Shown here piece by piece: positions 1 through 8,465 of a stretch of DNA of 12,236 nt. Where the stretch lies: NCBI GenBank assembly GCA_959020865.1, contig CAUEUD010000102.1, positions 1-12,236 of the forward strand, given 5' to 3'. Each line of letters opens with the position of its first letter. Position 1 is the stretch's first letter. The position numbers and the translations under genes are program-made. Source of the stretch: Eubacterium limosum. GTDB lineage: Bacteria > Bacillota > Clostridia > Eubacteriales > Eubacteriaceae. Below the pieces are notes generated by a model that saw only the letters and a program-made list of their open reading frames with translations, was not told the origin of the DNA and made no database searches.

Positions 1-26
1 GAAAAACAAAAGTCTGGGAGGAAAAA

Positions 27-1880
27 GTGAGAAAGTACATCAATCGGATATGGAGTATGAGCCTGGCCCTGTGTCTTGTTTTTTGTCTGACAGCCTCTCG
101 GGTACAGGCAGAAGAAAAGAAGGTTGTCCGGGTTGCTTTTCCTGAGCAGCCAGGGTTTTCAACCACCGACGCTTCAGGCAAACATTCGGGCTACACCTAT
201 GCGTTTTTAGAAGAAATTGCAAAGTATACAGGCTGGGAGTATGAGTTCATCACCGGAGACGGCAGCGATGAGTCCATTCTTAAAATGATGGAGGATCTGA
301 AAAACGGCGAGATTGATATTATGGGCGGTATGCTCTACTCGCCAGAGCTTGCCCAGGACTATGATTTTCCAGAATACAACTGCGGCTACAGCTATTCCAC
401 TTTATCGGTGTTAAAGGATAATGAGGATGTCAACGCGACCAACTATTCCACCTTTAATAATATAAAAGTGGGGGCACGCAAGACCGCGACCCGAAGAATA
501 CAGGCTTTAAATGAATTTTGCACGGCCAATGGGATTACGCTGGAAATCATCGAATATGACAATAATGATGATACGCTGCACGATGCCTTAAAGTCCGGCG
601 AGGTGGACGCCCTGCTGGGGCCGGACGTCGCCATGGGTGACGATGAGCGCATTGTCGCGCGGTTTGACGGGCGGCCCTATTATTTCGCGGTCACCAAGGG
701 CAATACTGAGGTGATCAGCGGCATCAACACTGCCACAGCGGCCATCAATGAGCAAAACCCCAACTACGCCACCGAGCTGTACATGAAATATTTTAACAAG
801 AATAATCAGCGGGTCACCCTTGAGAGTTTTATCAAGGCCAACCCCACCGAGAGCATTGTGGCGGCCCTGGGCATTGGGCTGGTGCTGGCCGCAGTGGTCG
901 GACTGACCATGTATATCCGTATGCAGCGCAGCCAGCAGATGGTCTTAAACTATGAGCGCTACCGTATTCTGTCGGAGATGTCCAAGGAATTTATTTTCGA
1001 GTATGACTACCGTGAGGACAGCATTGTGGTATCCGAGCAGTTTGCCAGTGCCTTTGGCGGAAAATCACAGGCCGACCACTTTTTTTCCGCAATCCTGAGC
1101 AAAGAGATGGATACGGATGAGAGCGCCCGCTTTTTTGCGGCCTTGATAAAACGGCGTCCGCCTGAGAAAGCGCGCTACGAGGTGGAATACAAAACCACGG
1201 TGGCCTCTGGAAATAAAGAGTGGGTGCGGGCCACCAGCATGATCATTTTTGACAGACATAACCAGCCCATGCGGGCCATTGGCAAAATCATCAACATCAA
1301 CGATGAAAAATGCGAAAAAGAGGCGCTGATCAACCAGGCGCACCGTGACGCCCTCACCGGGCTCTATAACCGCACGACTTTTGAGGAGCTGGTGAACGCC
1401 TATCTGCAGGAGCGTGGAGATGAGGAAGGCGCCATGATGGTCGTGGATCTGGATCACTTTAAAACCGTCAATGACACCCTGGGCCACCAGGGCGGCGATG
1501 AGGTGCTGGAGGATCTCGCCTGGGAAATGGCCGCCTGCTTTGGCGAAGAGGCCATTTTAGGCCGTCTGGGCGGCGATGAATTTCTGGTCTTTGTGAAAGA
1601 CGTCAAAGTCTGCCGGGACGAGCCTGTAAAGGCTGCCAGAGCGCTCTGCCGGGCCATGAACCGCTGCTATGAAAGAAACAGCGGCCGAATCGAGGTCTCT
1701 GTCAGCGTCGGACTTGCCTATTCCTTCAGGGACAGTGCCTTTGAGACGCTTTACGGCATGGCCGACGAGGCGCTCTACTATATGAAGGACCACGGAAAAA
1801 ACAATGTTAAGGTCTATGACGCGTCCATAAGGGATGCTTTGGGTAATAATGATAACAATACACGAAAAGGAGCATTTTGA
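27..1880 (+). CDS. Membrane diguanylate cyclase with extracytoplasmic solute-binding sensor (SBP_bac_3-PAS-GGDEF)
   Basis: Predicted to make c-di-GMP from two GTP in response to a ligand bound outside the membrane. Residues 1-28 are a signal peptide (basic start, hydrophobic core, VQA then EE). Residues about 33-265 resemble family-3 solute-binding proteins, the amino-acid/polar-solute type. A single membrane segment lies at about 277-297, followed by a PAS-like segment (about 308-430) and a GGDEF domain (about 440-600). The active-site GGDEF is intact at 515-519. The usual inhibitory RxxD five residues upstream is absent: positions 506 and 509 are Gly and Ala, so classical product inhibition is unlikely. 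The start is GTG at 27, five bases after GGGAGG (16-21); it gives the full signal peptide. The next gene begins one base after this stop, so the two are probably cotranscribed. Its promoter lies outside the window. The ligand is unknown. Confidence 0.9.
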   Translation: MRKYINRIWSMSLALCLVFCLTASRVQAEEKKVVRVAFPEQPGFSTTDASGKHSGYTYAFLEEIAKYTGWEYEFITGDGSDESILKMMEDLKNGEIDIMGGMLYSPELAQDYDFPEYNCGYSYSTLSVLKDNEDVNATNYSTFNNIKVGARKTATRRIQALNEFCTANGITLEIIEYDNNDDTLHDALKSGEVDALLGPDVAMGDDERIVARFDGRPYYFAVTKGNTEVISGINTATAAINEQNPNYATELYMKYFNKNNQRVTLESFIKANPTESIVAALGIGLVLAAVVGLTMYIRMQRSQQMVLNYERYRILSEMSKEFIFEYDYREDSIVVSEQFASAFGGKSQADHFFSAILSKEMDTDESARFFAALIKRRPPEKARYEVEYKTTVASGNKEWVRATSMIIFDRHNQPMRAIGKIININDEKCEKEALINQAHRDALTGLYNRTTFEELVNAYLQERGDEEGAMMVVDLDHFKTVNDTLGHQGGDEVLEDLAWEMAACFGEEAILGRLGGDEFLVFVKDVKVCRDEPVKAARALCRAMNRCYERNSGRIEVSVSVGLAYSFRDSAFETLYGMADEALYYMKDHGKNNVKVYDASIRDALGNNDNNTRKGAF

Positions 1881-1881
1881 A

Positions 1882-2397
1882 ATGTCTAAAAAAATTATCG
1901 CACTGATCAGCGACGACTTTGAAGATCTGGAATTATGGTACCCGGTACACCGCCTCCGCGAGGAGGACGGCGTGACCGTCGATGTGGTAGGCGAGGAAAA
2001 GGGTAAAACCTATATTGGAAAATACGGTGTGCCCTGCGTGTCGGACTACCGCTTTGACGAAATCAATCCTGACGAATACGACGGGATTCTGGTGCCTGGC
2101 GGCTGGGCGCCGGACAAGCTGCGCCGCTTTCCGGTCGTTCTGGACATGGTACGGGCCATGGATAAAGCCGGCAAGCCCATCGGGGAAATCTGCCACGCGG
2201 GCTGGGTGCTCATCTCCGCCGGTATCCTGAAGGGGAAAAATGTCACCAGCACCCCAGGCATCCGGGACGATATGGAAAACGCAGGCGCTGTCTGGCACGA
2301 CACCCCGTCCATTGTCGACGGCCATATTATTTCCGCCAGACGTCCGCCGGATCTGCCGCAGTACATGAAAGATTACATCAAGGTTTTGATGAAGTAA
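1882..2397 (+). CDS. DJ-1/PfpI family protein (class I glutamine amidotransferase-like)
   Basis: A 171-residue single-domain protein of the DJ-1/PfpI superfamily, whose members include intracellular proteases, glyoxalases/deglycases and stress proteins. The nucleophile-elbow cysteine is C104 in EICHAGW, with H105 next to it as usual in PfpI-like members. The conserved acidic residue is near the N-terminus in SDDFEDLE (E14 or E17), and the C-terminal ARRPPDLP segment is also typical. Length is normal for the family. The start chosen is ATG 1882, preceded by AAAAGGAG (1865-1872). An in-frame ATG at 1834 would overlap the upstream gene by 47 bases and has no comparable ribosome binding site. The gene sits one base after the diguanylate cyclase and ends before a strong terminator. 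Substrate cannot be told from sequence, and a link to c-di-GMP is only positional. Confidence 0.9.
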   Translation: MSKKIIALISDDFEDLELWYPVHRLREEDGVTVDVVGEEKGKTYIGKYGVPCVSDYRFDEINPDEYDGILVPGGWAPDKLRRFPVVLDMVRAMDKAGKPIGEICHAGWVLISAGILKGKNVTSTPGIRDDMENAGAVWHDTPSIVDGHIISARRPPDLPQYMKDYIKVLMK

Positions 2398-2411
2398 AAA
2401 GCAGGTCCCGA

Positions 2412-2449
2412 AATCCCGAAAATCTAAAAACGGATTTCGGGATTTTTTT
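2412..2449 (+). terminator. Intrinsic terminator after the DJ-1/PfpI gene
   Basis: AATCCCGAAA followed by a one-base bulge and TC (from 2412) pairs with GGATTTCGGGATT (2432-2444). This gives about 12 base pairs around a short A-rich loop, running into TTTTTTT (2443-2449). It starts 14 bases after the stop and closes the first operon. The last Ts overlap the -35 region of the next promoter. Confidence 0.9.
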
Positions 2450-2475
2450 ACTATCATTCACAATTGTGGTATAAT
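2447..2475 (+). promoter_or_regulatory. Sigma-A promoter of the pilB operon
   Basis: TTTACT (2447-2452), a 17-base spacer, then a perfect TATAAT (2470-2475) preceded by TGG, an extended -10. Transcription should start near 2482, 26 bases before pilB. The -10 lies inside a perfect odd palindrome, GGTATAATATACC (2468-2480), flanked by AATT on both sides (2462-2465 and 2481-2484). This may be a repressor or activator site or may be chance. Confidence 0.75.
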
Positions 2476-2507
2476 ATACCAATTATAAAGCGTTAAGGAG
2501 TAGAAGC

Positions 2508-4184
2508 ATGAAGAACATCCGTATAGGGGATATACTGGTCGGCGACGGCTATATTACAGAGGGACAGCTTCAGGAAGCCCTGGCCTATCAGAAGGTGGAT
2601 AAGAGCAAGCGTCTGGGCGCGATCCTGGTCGATTACGGCTACGTGACAGAGAGCCAGCTGCTGGGCGCGCTGGCAAAACGTCTGGACCTTCAGGTCATCA
2701 ATCTGAGCCAGATTGAGGTAGATCTGGAGGCAGCCGCCAAAATACCGAAAAATATTGCGCAGAAGTACACCCTTATCCCAATAGGGTTTTCGAACGGCCA
2801 CTTGCTGGTTGCCACCAATGACCCGCTGGATTTTTACGCCATCGAGGATCTGCGTCTCATCACCAACATGCCCATTGACATTGTCCTGGCCGAAAAGGAT
2901 GCCATCTTCAAAGGCATTGACAGCAGCTATTCGGAAATCGAGGCCCGCCAGGCAGCCACCAGTGCCAACGAGATGGCCGACGATATGGAAACCGTCTCCA
3001 TCGTAGAGGACCTGGACGCTGCCGGGGATGACGCGCCAGTGGTCAACCTCATCAATACCATGCTCATAAAGGGCTATAATACCGGCGCCAGTGACATTCA
3101 CATCGAGCCCTTTGAGGATAAAACCAACGTGCGCCTGCGCATCGACGGCCTCATCGTCGATTACCTGACACTGGCCAGCGCCCTGCACCAGTCCGTCATC
3201 GCCCGCATCAAGATCCTGTCCAACCTGGACATCGCTGAGCGGCGCCTGCCCCAGGACGGCCATTTCCGCGCCCGGATCAAAGGCATTGAGATGAATATCC
3301 GTACCTCGGTCATCCCGACGGTCTACGGCGAGAAAGCTGTTCTGCGTTTCCTGAACCAGAACACCAAGCTCGACCATTCCGGCACCTTTGGCATGAACGA
3401 CGACAATTATGCCCGCATGCGCCAGATTCTGCAGAGCCCCCACGGCATCATCTATATCACCGGGCCCACCGGGAGCGGTAAAACCACCACCTTGTACATG
3501 GTTCTGGAAATGCTCTCGAGCAAGAACGTCAATATCTGTACCATTGAGGACCCTGTAGAACGGAACCTGGACAGCATCAACCAGACACAGGTGAACAACG
3601 TGGCCGGCCTCACCTTTGAGAGCGGCCTGCGCTCCCTTTTAAGACAGGACCCGGACATCATCATGGTCGGTGAAACCCGTGACTCGGAAACCGCCAACAT
3701 CGCTGTGCGCGCCGCCATCACCGGGCACCAGGTGCTCTCCACCCTGCACACCAACGACGCCGTGTCCACCATCGTGCGTCTGGTGGATATGGGGGTCGAG
3801 CCCTACATGGTCGCCAACTCCCTGACCGGGGTGGTGGCCCAGCGCCTTGTCAAGAAAATCTGCCCGGACTGCAAGGAGGCCTACAGCCCCAGCGAGGCCG
3901 AGCGGGAGCTTTTGGGCAGGGATATACCAGTGCTGTACCGCGGACGGGGCTGCCACCAGTGCAACCACACCGGCTATAAAGGCCGTATCGCCGTCCATGA
4001 AATTTTAGCCATCGACAAAACCATCCGGAACATGATTTCCAGCCAGTCCCCCATCGAGGAGGTCTATGAGTACGTGACGGCAGGCCACAAAACCACCAGC
4101 CTCCGCCAAAGCCTGGTCGAGCTGGTAGAACAGGGCGTGACAAGCATGGAAGAGCTGCTGAAGGTTACGTATTACGTTGAATAA
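2508..4184 (+). CDS. pilB: Type IV pilus extension ATPase PilB with N-terminal c-di-GMP-binding MshEN motifs
   Basis: The cytoplasmic hexameric ATPase that powers pilus polymerisation; 558 residues is a normal PilB length. Two tandem MshEN motifs occupy residues 5-28 and 35-58. Both keep the RxG..(I/L)L...GY(I/V)T..QL..AL pattern that binds c-di-GMP in this family; the final Gln of the consensus is present in the first copy (Q28) and is Arg in the second (R58). The Walker A motif GPTGSGKT is at 319-326 and the Walker B region DPDIIMVGE ends at E389. The zinc-binding cysteines are C452, C455, C482 and C485, the tetracysteine that separates PilB/GspE from PilT. The start ATG 2508 follows AAGGAG (2495-2500). 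pilT follows after 19 bases. The N-terminal motifs suggest the motor itself reads c-di-GMP levels. Confidence 0.96.
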   Translation: MKNIRIGDILVGDGYITEGQLQEALAYQKVDKSKRLGAILVDYGYVTESQLLGALAKRLDLQVINLSQIEVDLEAAAKIPKNIAQKYTLIPIGFSNGHLLVATNDPLDFYAIEDLRLITNMPIDIVLAEKDAIFKGIDSSYSEIEARQAATSANEMADDMETVSIVEDLDAAGDDAPVVNLINTMLIKGYNTGASDIHIEPFEDKTNVRLRIDGLIVDYLTLASALHQSVIARIKILSNLDIAERRLPQDGHFRARIKGIEMNIRTSVIPTVYGEKAVLRFLNQNTKLDHSGTFGMNDDNYARMRQILQSPHGIIYITGPTGSGKTTTLYMVLEMLSSKNVNICTIEDPVERNLDSINQTQVNNVAGLTFESGLRSLLRQDPDIIMVGETRDSETANIAVRAAITGHQVLSTLHTNDAVSTIVRLVDMGVEPYMVANSLTGVVAQRLVKKICPDCKEAYSPSEAERELLGRDIPVLYRGRGCHQCNHTGYKGRIAVHEILAIDKTIRNMISSQSPIEEVYEYVTAGHKTTSLRQSLVELVEQGVTSMEELLKVTYYVE

Positions 4185-4203
4185 ATAAAAGTGAGGTAAA
4201 CAC

Positions 4204-5253
4204 ATGCCAACCATCCTAGATCTAATCACCTACGGCCGTCAGACGGGCTGTTCGGATATTCATTTAACGGCGGATCTGCCGCCGGTGTTCAGGAGCAACG
4301 GGGTGCTTGTCAAAGGCCCCTTTGAGATGAGCAAAAGGGAAATCGGAGAGATGATCATCGGAATGCTCAGTGAGATGAACCGTGAGAAAATCAAGCGGGG
4401 AGAGGACGCGGATTTTACTTTTGTCACGCCGGAAGGGCTCAGACAGAGGGTTAACGTGTACCGCCAGCAGAATGAGCTCTGCGCTGCCGTGCGCCTGCTC
4501 AACGACACCATTCCCACCTTTGAGGAGCTGGGCCTGCCGCCTATTATCCGCAAGCTGGCCGCTGAGCCGAGAGGGCTGATCCTGATCACCGGGCCCACCG
4601 GGAGCGGGAAGTCCACCACACTGGCAGCCATGATCGACTACATCAACATCAATTTTGCCAAGCACATCATCACCATTGAGGACCCGGTCGAATACCGTCA
4701 TTACCACAAGCTGAGCATGATCCACCAGCGCGAGGTGGGAGTGGATGTCGCCTCCTTTGCCGACGCGCTGCGCTCATCCCTGCGCGAGGACCCCGACGTC
4801 ATTCTGGTAGGGGAAATGCGTGACTACGAAACCATCTCAGCGGCTGTAACCGCGGCTGAAACCGGGCATCTCGTGCTGTCCACCCTGCACACCATCGGGG
4901 CAGCCAACACGGTGGACCGTATTATCGACGTTTTCCCGCCCCACAGCCAGCAGCAGATACGGACACAGCTTGCCAGCACCCTGAAGGGCGTTGTGACACA
5001 GCAGCTCGTGCCGCTGGCCTCCGGCGAAGGGCGAATGGCCGCTCTCGAGGTGATGACAGGCACGGACGCCGTGCTCAACCTTATCCGTGAAAACAAAACC
5101 CATCAGCTTTCCTCAGCCATGCAGACCGGCAGCCGTGACGGCATGAACACCCTGAACAGCCACCTGGCCAAGCTGGTGAAAGAAGGAAAGATCAGCTTTG
5201 ATACTGGCCTTCAGTGGTCGTCAGACAAAAACGAGTTTAACCAATACTTTTAA
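4204..5253 (+). CDS. pilT: Type IV pilus retraction ATPase PilT
   Basis: The cytoplasmic hexameric ATPase that depolymerises pili and drives twitching; 349 residues is typical. The N-terminal SDIHLTADLPP segment matches the PilT PAS-like domain. Walker A GPTGSGKS is at 130-137, Walker B DPDVILVGE ends at E204, and the His box HLVLSTLHT is at 222-230. The C-terminal AVLNLIRE (289-296) corresponds to the AIRNLIRE motif needed for retraction in PilT proteins. It lacks the MshEN motifs and the tetracysteine seen in PilB. The start ATG 4204 follows GAGG (4193-4196). It lies 19 bases after pilB and 18 bases before the GGDEF-EAL gene with no promoter or terminator visible between, so the three are probably one operon. 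Confidence 0.96.
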   Translation: MPTILDLITYGRQTGCSDIHLTADLPPVFRSNGVLVKGPFEMSKREIGEMIIGMLSEMNREKIKRGEDADFTFVTPEGLRQRVNVYRQQNELCAAVRLLNDTIPTFEELGLPPIIRKLAAEPRGLILITGPTGSGKSTTLAAMIDYININFAKHIITIEDPVEYRHYHKLSMIHQREVGVDVASFADALRSSLREDPDVILVGEMRDYETISAAVTAAETGHLVLSTLHTIGAANTVDRIIDVFPPHSQQQIRTQLASTLKGVVTQQLVPLASGEGRMAALEVMTGTDAVLNLIRENKTHQLSSAMQTGSRDGMNTLNSHLAKLVKEGKISFDTGLQWSSDKNEFNQYF

Positions 5254-5271
5254 GTAAGGGAGAAAATCGCC

Positions 5272-8200
5272 ATGAGCAATGAACAGCTCTCCGTTTTGGA
5301 AAAGAAAATAGAACGCTATGGGATCATTCTGGAAACCACCGGAGATATCATATTTGACTACCATATTGACGAGGACCGGATGCTGTTCGACGAAGCCAGG
5401 CTGGAAAACGGCCAATATGTGCATTATCCGCTGGTAGTAGACCGCTACACCGAGGCGCTGCACCTGGGCAATCTGGTACACCCCGAGGATATCGAGGAAA
5501 CCATTCGTCTGGTCAACGGCCTGACTGCCCAGGCCATCGTTATCCGTGTGACCCGTCCCGATGAAGCGGACGGGCGCTACCACTGGACCCTTGTCCGGGC
5601 CGCCGCCGTCCGTAACAGCGAGGGCAGAGTGACAGAGACCGTGGGCATCATGCGGGATATTGACGAACAGAAGCGCAGAGAAGACCGCCTGATCGAGGAA
5701 TCCCGCTGCGACCAGCTCACAGGGCTCTACGACAAAAAATGGACCCGCATAAAAATCGGCGAGGCCCTGGAAGCAAACGCAGAGATGGATAAGGGCATCC
5801 TGATGCTGGTAGACATCGACGGCTTTCGCGCGGTCAATGAGAATCTGGGCCATATCTTCGGTGACGCTGTCCTGGTGGAAACGGCTGAAAAGCTGACAGC
5901 CTACGCGGCTCCCGGCGATGTCATCGGCCGCATCGGAGGCGATGAGTTTCTGGTTTACAGCCCAGACGTGGCAGAGAACCAGATTGCCGAGCGGGTGGCC
6001 CGTATCCGCCGCATTTTTGACCATACCTTTGAGGGGAAAAGCCAGGCCTACCGCATTTCATGCAGCCTGGGCGTTGCCGCCTGCCCCAAGGACGGCACCA
6101 CCTTCGAGACATTGTTCCACTGCGCCGATCAGGCCCTGAGCATGGCGAAAATGGAGGGGAGAGACCGCTGGTGCCGCTACGATGAAAATATGAGCGGCAT
6201 GTCTTACCTGAACGGCCACGCCACCAATATTGACGCCGCGGTTTTTCAGAAAAGCGGCATCTCCGCAGAAAACCGGGTACTCATCAACATTTTTGAAATC
6301 CTGGCCGATTCCAAGGATTTCACCTCATCCATGCTTCTGATTCTGGGCATGATCGGCCGTTTTATCGGTGTGGAACGGGTCTGTATCTTTGAACAGGAGC
6401 AGGAAGGAAAGGAGCTGGTCAACCAGTACAGCTGGTATTCCGGCACTGCTGTCCGCCCAAAGACAGAACGGGTTGGCGAAGAAGCGCATGCGTATTACAG
6501 ATCCTTTTTTGATGAAAACGGCCTGTATGTTCTGCCCAGTGTGGACAACTTCCCGGCCCGGGAGCGCGCCTTTTTCAGGGAAAGAGGCATCTGCTCCGGG
6601 CTCTATAAAACATTGGTGGAAAATGGCCGGTTTATGGGGTGCATCGCCCTCTCCGGCAGTCAGAACAACCGTGTCTGGAATGAGGCTGAAAAAGAATTTG
6701 TGAGCCTGGTGGCTAAGATCATCAGCGTAAACCTGTATAAAGCAAAGCTGCAGACCGAAAACGCCTACGAGAGCCAGGTGGCCCGCGCCATCGTGGATTC
6801 CCAGAGCATCAAAAGCCATGTGGTCGATCCTGAAACCTATGAGCTGCTGTTTGTGAGCGCGTCTCTGAAAGCAGAGCGGCCAAACGCCCGGGTGGGCAGC
6901 CTGTGCTACCAGACCGTCATGGGCCTGGACGCCCCCTGTCCCTTCTGCCGTCTGGACGAAATATCCCCAGAGACACCAGATTTTAACTGGCAGCGCTACA
7001 TCAGCGGCTGGAACCGCTGGTTTAATTTCCAGTGCCACAGCCTGCAGTGGCGGGGCGCCAGAGAAGCCGTGCTCGTCGCCATGGACGACATTTCCAATTT
7101 TGTGGATAACATTCTGTATGTGGATAAGCTCACCGGCATTTCCACCTTCAGCCGTTTTGAGCTGGATACCACCGAAATCTTTGACCATGAAACCGGCAAG
7201 GAATACGCCATGGTCACCTTTGACATCGACGAGTTCCGGTACATCAATGAATTTCACGGCTACAGCATGGGCAACCAGCTGCTGCGCTATATTTCCGGCG
7301 GTCTGGTGGGCGCCATGAGCGGCGCGGAAGTCTGCGCCCGTGTGACCGGCGACGTCTTTGTGGCCCTGATGGAATGGACCAGCGAAGAAGCGCTGATCAT
7401 GAGGATTATGCAGATGGTCGACGGGATCAACAAGCGGCTGGACTACGTGATACCAGGCATCCGCCTCAATTTCCAGATAGGTGTGTACCACGCCAGGGAG
7501 GGCGAGCGGGATATCGGTAAAATGATGGACAACGCCGACATTGCAAGAAAATCCATCAAGGGCAGCCGCAAGACCGGCATTGCCTTTTACAATAAATCCA
7601 TGGGAGAAAAGATCCTGAAAACCCGTAAAATCGAGGCGCGGATGGAGAGAGCCCTGAGAGATAAGGAGTTTCTCGTCTATCTGCAGCCCAAAATCGACCT
7701 GGAAACCAGCAGAGTGGTGGGCGCCGAAGCCCTGGCCCGCTGGGTGGACGACCGGGGCAATATTGTGTTGCCCGGGGAATTTATCCCCATTTTCGAGAGC
7801 AACGGCTTTATTGTCGAGCTGGACTTTTATGTGTACGAGGAAGTCTTTAAAGCCCACTATTACCGCAGAACAAGAGGCTTGAAATGCGTCCCCATCTCCA
7901 TGAATATGTCCAGAATCCATTTAAAATCCGGCAACTACATCGAGCGCTTCAGGGCGCTGGCAGACAAATACCAGATCGACCCCAGCCTCATCGAGGTGGA
8001 GGTCACCGAGACCATCTTCATCGAAAACAGCAGCTATGTCAAACGGCTGGTCAGCGAGCTGAGAAGCGACGGTTTTAAGGTCTCCATCGACGATTTTGGC
8101 TCAGGCTATTCCTCATTAAATCTGCTGTCCGAAATCGACGTGGATGTGCTCAAGCTTGACCGCTCCCTCTGCCGCGAAGAAAACCTCTCGCCCAAGGAAC

Positions 8201-8388
8201 GGGTCATCCTCAAGAATATTGCCGCCATGGCCAAGGAGCTCGACCTCCAGGTGCTGGCTGAGGGCATCGAGACCACCGGCCAGGCCGAATTCCTGAAAAG
8301 TATCCAGTGCGACAGCGCCCAGGGCTTCCTGTTTGCAAAACCCATGCCCATGGACGAGTTTTTTAAGAAGCTGGATGGGGAATGGTAG
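5272..8388 (+). CDS. Multidomain c-di-GMP enzyme: PAS-GGDEF-GAF-PAS(CPFC)-degenerate GGDEF-EAL
   Basis: A 1038-residue soluble protein with no membrane segment, predicted to make and/or hydrolyse c-di-GMP. Approximate order: PAS 14-135; GGDEF 142-305, intact at 222-226 but lacking the Arg of the upstream RxxD inhibitory site; GAF 335-495; a PAS-like segment 505-615 with C545 and CPFC at 556-559; a second GGDEF domain 618-775 with the signature reduced to TGDVF (692-696), probably non-catalytic; EAL 785-1035. The EAL domain keeps the catalytic set: E819 (EAL 819-821), E and T of VEVTET, DDFG at 940-943 with an intact loop 6, K961, E997 in AEGIET, and Q1017. Phosphodiesterase activity is therefore expected. 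The start ATG 5272 follows AAGGGAG (5256-5262). Position 18 bases after pilT suggests local control of the messenger that PilB and the pilin riboswitch read. Net direction, synthase or hydrolase, cannot be told from sequence. It ends in TAG; no terminator is visible before the next promoter. Confidence 0.93.
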   Translation: MSNEQLSVLEKKIERYGIILETTGDIIFDYHIDEDRMLFDEARLENGQYVHYPLVVDRYTEALHLGNLVHPEDIEETIRLVNGLTAQAIVIRVTRPDEADGRYHWTLVRAAAVRNSEGRVTETVGIMRDIDEQKRREDRLIEESRCDQLTGLYDKKWTRIKIGEALEANAEMDKGILMLVDIDGFRAVNENLGHIFGDAVLVETAEKLTAYAAPGDVIGRIGGDEFLVYSPDVAENQIAERVARIRRIFDHTFEGKSQAYRISCSLGVAACPKDGTTFETLFHCADQALSMAKMEGRDRWCRYDENMSGMSYLNGHATNIDAAVFQKSGISAENRVLINIFEILADSKDFTSSMLLILGMIGRFIGVERVCIFEQEQEGKELVNQYSWYSGTAVRPKTERVGEEAHAYYRSFFDENGLYVLPSVDNFPARERAFFRERGICSGLYKTLVENGRFMGCIALSGSQNNRVWNEAEKEFVSLVAKIISVNLYKAKLQTENAYESQVARAIVDSQSIKSHVVDPETYELLFVSASLKAERPNARVGSLCYQTVMGLDAPCPFCRLDEISPETPDFNWQRYISGWNRWFNFQCHSLQWRGAREAVLVAMDDISNFVDNILYVDKLTGISTFSRFELDTTEIFDHETGKEYAMVTFDIDEFRYINEFHGYSMGNQLLRYISGGLVGAMSGAEVCARVTGDVFVALMEWTSEEALIMRIMQMVDGINKRLDYVIPGIRLNFQIGVYHAREGERDIGKMMDNADIARKSIKGSRKTGIAFYNKSMGEKILKTRKIEARMERALRDKEFLVYLQPKIDLETSRVVGAEALARWVDDRGNIVLPGEFIPIFESNGFIVELDFYVYEEVFKAHYYRRTRGLKCVPISMNMSRIHLKSGNYIERFRALADKYQIDPSLIEVEVTETIFIENSSYVKRLVSELRSDGFKVSIDDFGSGYSSLNLLSEIDVDVLKLDRSLCREENLSPKERVILKNIAAMAKELDLQVLAEGIETTGQAEFLKSIQCDSAQGFLFAKPMPMDEFFKKLDGEW

Positions 8389-8405
8389 GAGAGGATGTGG
8401 TTGTG

Positions 8406-8434
8406 TTTACAATGTGCGCATAATGTGCTATAAT
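8406..8434 (+). promoter_or_regulatory. Sigma-A promoter of the dinJ-yafQ operon with repeated operator-like words
   Basis: TTTACA (8406-8411), a 17-base spacer and a perfect TATAAT (8429-8434). The spacer holds AATGTGC twice (8411-8417 and 8422-8428) with an 11-base period, and TTTACAA occurs at 8406-8412 and again at 8438-8444. DinJ/RelB antitoxins usually repress their own promoter, so these words are candidate operator half-sites (inference). Confidence 0.75.
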
Positions 8435-8465
8435 TTATTTACAAAAATAGATTGGAGGAAGCGCC

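Noticed and set aside
1834..1881. Upstream start for the DJ-1/PfpI protein
   Set aside because: It would overlap the preceding gene and add 16 residues not typical of the family; ATG 1882 has the better ribosome binding site.
2493..3443. 316-codon open frame on the minus strand
   Set aside because: It is antisense to pilB, with His/Gln/Asp/Val-rich composition typical of reverse-complement translation and no motif.
6325..7920. 531-codon open frame on the minus strand
   Set aside because: It lies fully inside the GGDEF-EAL gene, whose motifs are unambiguous. The antisense product has no family features and no ribosome binding site; it is a by-product of codon bias.
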